From assembly GCA_022841705.1 (NCBI GenBank), contig JALHQZ010000002.1, positions 1,116,001 to 1,180,000 of the forward strand: 64,000 nucleotides of DNA, written 5' to 3'. A program made the position numbers and the translations under genes. This document shows, piece after piece, positions 59,179 to 64,000 of this stretch. The first letter of the stretch is position 1, and each line of letters begins with the position of its first letter. The notes beneath the pieces were generated by a model. The model worked only from the letters and a program-made list of their open reading frames with translations. It was not told the DNA's origin and did not search any database. The DNA is from Pirellulales bacterium. GTDB lineage: Bacteria; Planctomycetota; Planctomycetia; Pirellulales; Lacipirellulaceae.

Positions 59179-60064
59179 TGCCGTTGTGATCGACGTCGAT
59201 CTTTCTGATGAACTTGATTTCAAGGTACGAGTCGTTGGTACCCCGCGAGGGTTGCGAGAGTTCGCAGCGAATGTTCGGCGATTAGGCGATCATGCCAATT
59301 TAGCAAGGTGGCCCGATGGCCCTGAATGCGAAAATCATTGGTATGGGCCTCGCGGAGGATTCCATGAGCCGAATATGCTGCATGACGAATCCTTCCGCGT
59401 TCGATTCGCGCGGCTCGATCATCCACGAAAGCCGCCGGATGGCGGTTTGTTAGAACTCTTGGGGAAGGAGCGCGCCATAATAAAGGACGTGCTTTTGAAA
59501 ACTACAGAACTTCGCCGCAAGCCGAAATCAGTTCGTTCATTTCCTATGGTGAACTTCACTCCGTGCCCATTAAGAAAGATCGTGTTAGCTGAGCGGACAC
59601 CGCTGCAGCGGCTTGTGGTGGCAATTCAGTTGCTCGATGAAGACAATCCGCGCATAGACTTCATTGGTTTTCCACAAGCACTGAGAGACTTAGCCACCGT
59701 TTCCGAAGAGCTGGCTGCCGTCAATCAAGACACGCCCTATCATAGGCTTAAGGGGCCCGAATTTTGGTGCTTACCCTCCGGCGTGGGACTTATTAGTCAC
59801 AAGTCAGTGTCATTGCTTTTGGGCCGACTCGACGACCCTCGCAAGAAGCCCGACGGAGGATTTCTCGTACATGAAGCTGGACGAGCAAAGCAGTTGCTGG
59901 TCGACGCCTTCACGGCGACCCGCGAGCAACGAATCGCAAATCAAGAAAACGTAGGTGACTGGTTGACGGGAGACGATGAGAATATGTGTCGATCAAAGTA
60001 TGAGAAGCTAATATCACTTGGCGTCGATGACATTTCGAAGAGAAAGCTTTTGGGGTTTCGCTAA
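59171..60064 (+). CDS. Internally duplicated protein of unknown function
   Basis: 297 residues from ATG at 59171 (GTG at 59168 is in frame). Two diverged copies of a 90-residue unit are seen: VVGTPRGLREFAANVRRLG ... ARLDHPRKPPDGGLLELLGK and FIGFPQALRDLATVSEELAA ... LLGRLDDPRKKPDGGFLVHE. The low GC content relative to neighbours suggests transfer. The small repeated domain resembles immunity-type proteins, but I cannot name a family. It ends 22 bases before the insertion sequence. Confidence 0.6.
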   Translation: MRDAVVIDVDLSDELDFKVRVVGTPRGLREFAANVRRLGDHANLARWPDGPECENHWYGPRGGFHEPNMLHDESFRVRFARLDHPRKPPDGGLLELLGKERAIIKDVLLKTTELRRKPKSVRSFPMVNFTPCPLRKIVLAERTPLQRLVVAIQLLDEDNPRIDFIGFPQALRDLATVSEELAAVNQDTPYHRLKGPEFWCLPSGVGLISHKSVSLLLGRLDDPRKKPDGGFLVHEAGRAKQLLVDAFTATREQRIANQENVGDWLTGDDENMCRSKYEKLISLGVDDISKRKLLGFR

Positions 60065-60085
60065 CGCACGAATGCTGTTCTCCTT

Positions 60086-60990
60086 AAGAGCTTACGGACA
60101 AAACCCATTTGTATGAATTCGGTAGCAGATGATTGCTGACGCCAATTGGAGGAGGGCGTGATGAATGTCGGCGCGTTTGTTCCAGCGGGTGCGTAGACGC
60201 CGGAACTGCTTGAGCCAAGCGAACGTGCGTTCGATCGGCCAGCGCTGTTTGCCGAGTCCGCGTCGGGAGTCACCGCGGCGGGGAATGTCCGACTTGATCC
60301 CGAGCCAACTTAGAAGGTCTCGCAAGGCTTGATCGTCGTACGCCTTATCGGCGATGAGTTGGGCGGGACGCGACTTGGGTCGGCCGCGTTTGCCGCGCAC
60401 GGGTTTCAAATCGACGATCGTGGCGACCGCCGCCCGAATATCGTGCGTGTTGCCGGCGGTGATCGTGACGGACAAGGGAACGCCGTGGCCATCGGTCAGC
60501 AGGTGATGCTTACTCCCCGACCGGCCCCGATCAACGGGGCTCGGCCCCACTTTTCGCCTCCGAGTGGGGCTTTGACGTGAGAGGAATCGAGCAAGGCGCG
60601 GGACCAATCGATCTGGCCAGGTCCCTGCAATTTGGCGAGGAGATGTTCGTGCAACCGTCTCCACAGACCGCTTTCGATCCATTCGGTGAGCCGGCGTTTG
60701 CAGGTCTTGTACGAGCAGCCGAGTTCCAGCGGCAGGTCTTCCCAAGCGATCCCGGTCTTGAGCACGAACAGAATCGCTGTGAGCACGACCCGATGTTCGG
60801 CCGGTGGCCGCCCCCCCGCACCGAGCGCTCGTAGCTGGGAAACAGCGGTTCGAGCTCCTCCCACAACGCCGCTGGTAGCAACTGAGCCATGACCATTCCT
60901 CCATGAAGCAAGCTTGAAGAAGCACCGAAAAACGATCATGCTGCAACACCCACAGAATTTACGATAGAGCAGTTTTGTCCGGAGGCTCTT
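60086..60990 (-). mobile_element. IS5-family (IS427-group) insertion sequence
   Basis: About 905 bases. Imperfect terminal inverted repeats AAGAGCTTACGGACAAAAC (60086-60104) and the reverse complement of AAGAGCCTCCGGACAAAAC (60972-60990). The single transposase gene on the minus strand fills the element; its stop codon lies in the left terminal repeat. I do not see a clear target duplication: the flanks read TCCTT and TGTAT. Confidence 0.85.
60092..60890 (-). pseudogene. IS427-type DDE transposase in three reading frames
   Basis: Starts at ATG 60890 (MAQLLPAALWEELEPLFPSY). A shift at a run of seven C (60811-60817) is needed to continue into GRPPAEHRVVLTAILFVLKT, and a second at TTTT (60551-60554, AAAAG on the gene strand) to reach VGPSPVDRGRSGSKHHLL. 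Catalytic Asp is in ALLDSSHVKA, the second in ADKAYDDQAL, and the Glu in PIERTFAWLKQFRRL. The second site is where IS427-type elements use programmed -1 frameshifting. The first is atypical, so the gene may be inactive. Confidence 0.8.
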
Positions 60991-61080
60991 TGTATTTAGT
61001 GGCAAAGTTAATCGCGGCCGAAAGTCGGGGCCACCCACTCACCACCACTTTCGCGATGCATTCAGCTAAAATGAAACTCT

Positions 61081-62811
61081 ATGACCACTGAACTTCATCA
61101 ATCCCCCGAAGCAGACCTCCGCCGCCGCAAGCGGCGCGGCTGGCTCATCATCGGGGCGTGCTTCGCGGGGCTGCTCGCGCTGTTCGGTTGGTCGCTGTTC
61201 GGCCCCAACCCGCCGCTGGTGATCTCGAAGCAAACGACCTACATCACCTCCCCACTCCGCCCCGATGGCACGCCGGACTACGAGGCGTATCTGCTGAGCA
61301 AACAGAACCGCAAACTGCCGCGGGAGGAGAATGCGGCGGTGGTGATGTGGCAGGTGATGGGGCCTCATCATGGATACTTCTCTTCTAGAAAATGGCCTGA
61401 GCTCGAAGCAGAACTTGGCGATTTGTCACCTCCTCCGGGAATCGAGCGATTTGCGGAACTTCCCGAATACGGGAGCATCGAAGCATTGGAGGAATGGCGT
61501 GAGCAACAGAAATCATTTCGGATCTCACGCTTCGGCAATCGAGAGTTCGAGCGACTCAACGCGGAATTCCCCGCCGCCGAATTGCCCTGGCAAAGACCGG
61601 ACATTCCTCCCCTTGCGGACTGGCTTATCGCCCATGAACCTGCCTTCGATTGCCTATGCGAAGGTGCAGCGCGGTTGGGCTATTACAGTCCGCCATCAGA
61701 CGATTTGACACTGTCAATTGCGCTTGACTTGCACGCAATGCGTGCTTGCTTGGCCTGGGGAGAAAACGACCCTCGGCGCGCCGTCGATCATCTTATCGCG
61801 ATGATCCGGTGGCGCACTCATTTTGAAAGCAATGTTCAATCTGATGATGCCTTGCCAACCGGTGCAGCTCAATTTGCATCAACGCTCGTGCGAAATTTTG
61901 TCGGTGATGCACAGATAGAACCAGCAGAATTGCGACGTCTGCAGCAAGCGCTACTCTTCTCCCCCAACGAGAAAGTTCTGCTTCGGAACCGCTTTAAGCG
62001 GATGCGCGTCTGTGTGATTCGAGACATCCTCGATGGATTCGAGATTCCAGATGTCACGCTTTAAGACTCTTATCGTCAGCTTCTTAATCGCGTTGAACGC
62101 ATTTACGCTACCTTTCGCACAGATATCAATTTGACCTTACAACTAATCAATGAATTGTTTGACCGAGCCGAGCAGATCGCTGGGATTAAGAACTACGCTC
62201 AACGGCAACAAGCGATCAAGGAACTGAACGATGATGTTGAAGGTAACTTCAAGCGCGGCAAAAAAACATGCGAATCTTTGCGAGTGCTGTTTCCATTAAC
62301 CCGTAATCATGCTCTTGCAAGCATACGCTTGTGGGATTCTGCCGCCCTAATGGCTACTCCTCTTCTAGCCTATCAAGACAACATTCTCGCTGAAAGACAA
62401 TTGACTCTCGTTGCTGTGGCGCTAGCGATTCACCGCGCTGAGCACGGCGAATATCCCGAGACACTCGCCGATTTGCAGCCAGCTCTATCGCCTGATCTCA
62501 AAGTGGATACCTTCCACGGCAAACCGCTCGCCTATCAGCGAACTCCTGACGGCTACTTACTACATTCCTTCGGCCCGAACGGCATCGACGATGGTGGTGA
62601 CAGTCACTCAGCCGCTATCGCCGCTCAGCCAGGGCGATATCTGAAAGCGGGGATCGAGATTGCTCACTCCGACGCCAAAGCAATTTCGACAATCAATGTG
62701 ACGGCTGATGACTTCGCCAGCCGCGTCCCGGTTTCATTTCCGATCTGGCGGTGGGAAGTTGATAAAGAAACTAAAGGAACCGAAGGGGCGTTTGAATTGT
62801 CTGCTCCCTAG
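61081..62811 (+). pseudogene. Large membrane-anchored protein interrupted by one in-frame TAA
   Basis: The frame opens at ATG 61081 (MTTELHQSPEADLRRRKRRG), has a membrane helix at about 20-38, and runs to a TAA at 62062-62064. The same frame continues without any other stop to 62811. The part after the stop (LVAVALAIHRAEHGEYPETL, DLKVDTFHGKPLAYQRTPDG, LLHSFGPNGIDDGGD) is the C-terminal domain normally joined to this kind of N-terminal region in planctomycetes. Hence the 576-codon gene has one nonsense codon. The downstream part could restart at TTG 62131 (226 residues). Function unknown. Confidence 0.8.
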
Positions 62812-62821
62812 CACAAGAGTT

Positions 62822-63024
62822 GGGTGGCACTGGCTTTCGGCCGCGCTCGACTTGCCACCAATCCAAAACTCCACCGGCCGAATGTCAGTGCGGCCGACAG
62901 GCCGTAGGAAGCGCTCCGGACGGCGAGCGGATTACATCCTATGGCGTGCCGCCGCCCCGACAATCGGCCGGCGGAGTGTTTTCCGATGGAGAATCATCCG
63001 CGGCCGACAGTCGGGGCCACCCAC
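62822..63024. repeat. REP-E block, copy 2
   Basis: Same 200-base hairpin block as at 58545-58743, followed at 63025-63050 by a REP-C variant (GGCACGCGGAGCGTGCC). It fills the gap before glyQS. Confidence 0.92.
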
Positions 63025-63117
63025 GGCACGCGGAGCGTGCCTACTACAATGACGCCCCACCCGATAAAATGCGGGATTCGCAATCCTCCGCGTTCTCTCT
63101 CTTAGCGACAAACCATC

Positions 63118-64000
63118 ATGGACATGGACAAAATCGTCTCCCTCTGCAAGCGCCGCGGGTTTTTGTTTCAATCGAGCGAAATCTACGGGGGGCTCAACGG
63201 CTTTTGGGATTACGGGCCGCTGGGCGTGGAGCTTAAGCGCAATCTCAAGGAGGCGTGGTGGCGGGACATGGTCGCCGGGCATGACGACATCAGCACGCTC
63301 CCCGGCGCCCCTTCGAGTTACGAAATGGTGGGGCTCGATTGCACCATCATCATGCACCCGCAGGTGTGGAAGGTGTCGGGGCACTACGATTTGTTCGTCG
63401 ACAAGATGGTCGATTGCCGCACGGAAGGCTGCAAAGGGCGGTTTCGCGTGGACCACATTCCTTCGAGTGAATGCCCACTCAAGCCGAGCAAGTGCCCGGG
63501 GGCGCACGACAAGTGTTCGCTCACCGAGCCGCGCGATTTCAATCTGATGTTCAAGACGATCATCGGCGCCCTTGGCGGCGAAGAGGACGCGGCCTTCTTG
63601 CGCCCCGAAACGGCCCAGGGCATCTTTGTGAACTTCAAGAACGTGCTCGATAGCAGCCGCGTGCGGGTGCCGGTGGGGATTGCGCAGATCGGCAAGAGTT
63701 TTCGCAACGAGATCACGCCGCGCAACTTCACGTTCCGCAGTCGCGAGTTCGAGCAGATGGAGATCGAGTTCTTCTGCCATCCCAGCGAGTCGCGCAAGTG
63801 GTACGAATACTGGCGCAACCGGCGGATGAAGTGGTGGCAAGACCTTGGACTTTCCGGCTCGCGGCTCTTGCTGCGTGAGCATCACGCCGACGAGCTGAGC
63901 CATTACTCCATCGGCACGGCCGACATCGAGTACGCGTTCCCCTTCCTGCCTGAGGGCGAATTTGGCGAACTGGAAGGGGTCGCGCACCGTGGCGACTTTG
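63118..64000 (+). CDS. glyQS: Glycine--tRNA ligase, C-terminus outside window
   Basis: At least 294 residues from ATG at 63118 (a second ATG at 63124 is possible). Single-chain class II GlyRS of the eukaryote/archaea/Gram-positive type. Signatures: KRRGFLFQSSEIYGGLNGFW, DYGPLGVELKRNLKEAWW, EPRDFNLMFKTIIGA, FLRPETAQGIFVNFKNVL, GIAQIGKSFRNEITPRNF and FRSREFEQMEIEFF. The gene runs off the window end. Confidence 0.97.
   Translation, partial: MDMDKIVSLCKRRGFLFQSSEIYGGLNGFWDYGPLGVELKRNLKEAWWRDMVAGHDDISTLPGAPSSYEMVGLDCTIIMHPQVWKVSGHYDLFVDKMVDCRTEGCKGRFRVDHIPSSECPLKPSKCPGAHDKCSLTEPRDFNLMFKTIIGALGGEEDAAFLRPETAQGIFVNFKNVLDSSRVRVPVGIAQIGKSFRNEITPRNFTFRSREFEQMEIEFFCHPSESRKWYEYWRNRRMKWWQDLGLSGSRLLLREHHADELSHYSIGTADIEYAFPFLPEGEFGELEGVAHRGDF

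Noticed and set aside
1..64000. tRNA, rRNA or riboswitch genes
   Set aside because: I found no cloverleaf-like segment with a TTCGA arm, no rRNA similarity and no recognisable riboswitch core; a covariance-model search would settle this.

Overview
The window looks like chromosomal DNA of a GC-rich planctomycete, most likely of the Pirellulales type. No marker gene such as 16S rRNA is present, so this is an inference. It rests on PEP-CTERM tails (VPEP followed by a hydrophobic stretch), dockerin-like calcium loops (DLNLDGSVNGADY), several protein families I know mainly from planctomycetes (HYExAFE protein, NPYASP/NPFQSP membrane proteins, a Cys-rich guaB neighbour), a futalosine-type menaquinone cluster, and very abundant interspersed palindromic repeats. 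The repertoire is mostly housekeeping. I see no prophage, CRISPR array, rRNA or tRNA.

Layout. 1-9 kb: the end of a DUF4139 secreted protein, purC, an orphan HicB-like antitoxin, a small membrane protein, recQ, a matrixin-like PEP-CTERM protease, and a REP-associated tyrosine transposase (RAYT-A) inside its own palindrome cluster. 9-18 kb: alaS, a STAS protein, a GH10-like pseudoenzyme, guaB and a Cys-rich conserved protein. 18-24 kb: a BlaI/M56 sensor-protease pair whose protease gene carries a palindrome pair inside the reading frame, then GNAT, TspO, a dockerin protein and a decayed VapBC-like locus. 24-36 kb: an ABC ATPase with a large membrane partner, rnhA, a heme-type sensor kinase, two duplicated NPYASP membrane genes around a second RAYT (RAYT-B), priA and nadD. 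36-46 kb: a soluble histidine kinase, a lipoprotein, scpB, nfeD, an HYExAFE nuclease-like protein, ribF, an NrnA-like DHH phosphoesterase, nnrD and larB. 46-54 kb: an HlyD-type adaptor, a prenyltransferase-repeat protein, three tandem NPFQSP membrane genes, and a TPR protein. 54-58 kb: a leftward operon menG-ubiX-ubiA(mqnP)-mqnE of the futalosine menaquinone pathway, then a rightward comB. 58-64 kb: a rearranged region with a duplicated gene start, an internally duplicated unknown protein, an IS5/IS427-type insertion sequence, a gene split by an in-frame TAA, and the start of glyQS.

The most unusual property is the density and variety of REP-like palindromes. About ten sequence families occur between genes. 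Two surround RAYT genes. One family is found inside or across coding sequences, where it supplies sense codons, C-terminal tails or stop codons. The RAYT-B/REP-B system (11 copies in this window) is the best candidate for an under-described element; its behaviour resembles the protein-coding palindromic elements of Rickettsia, although the sequence differs.
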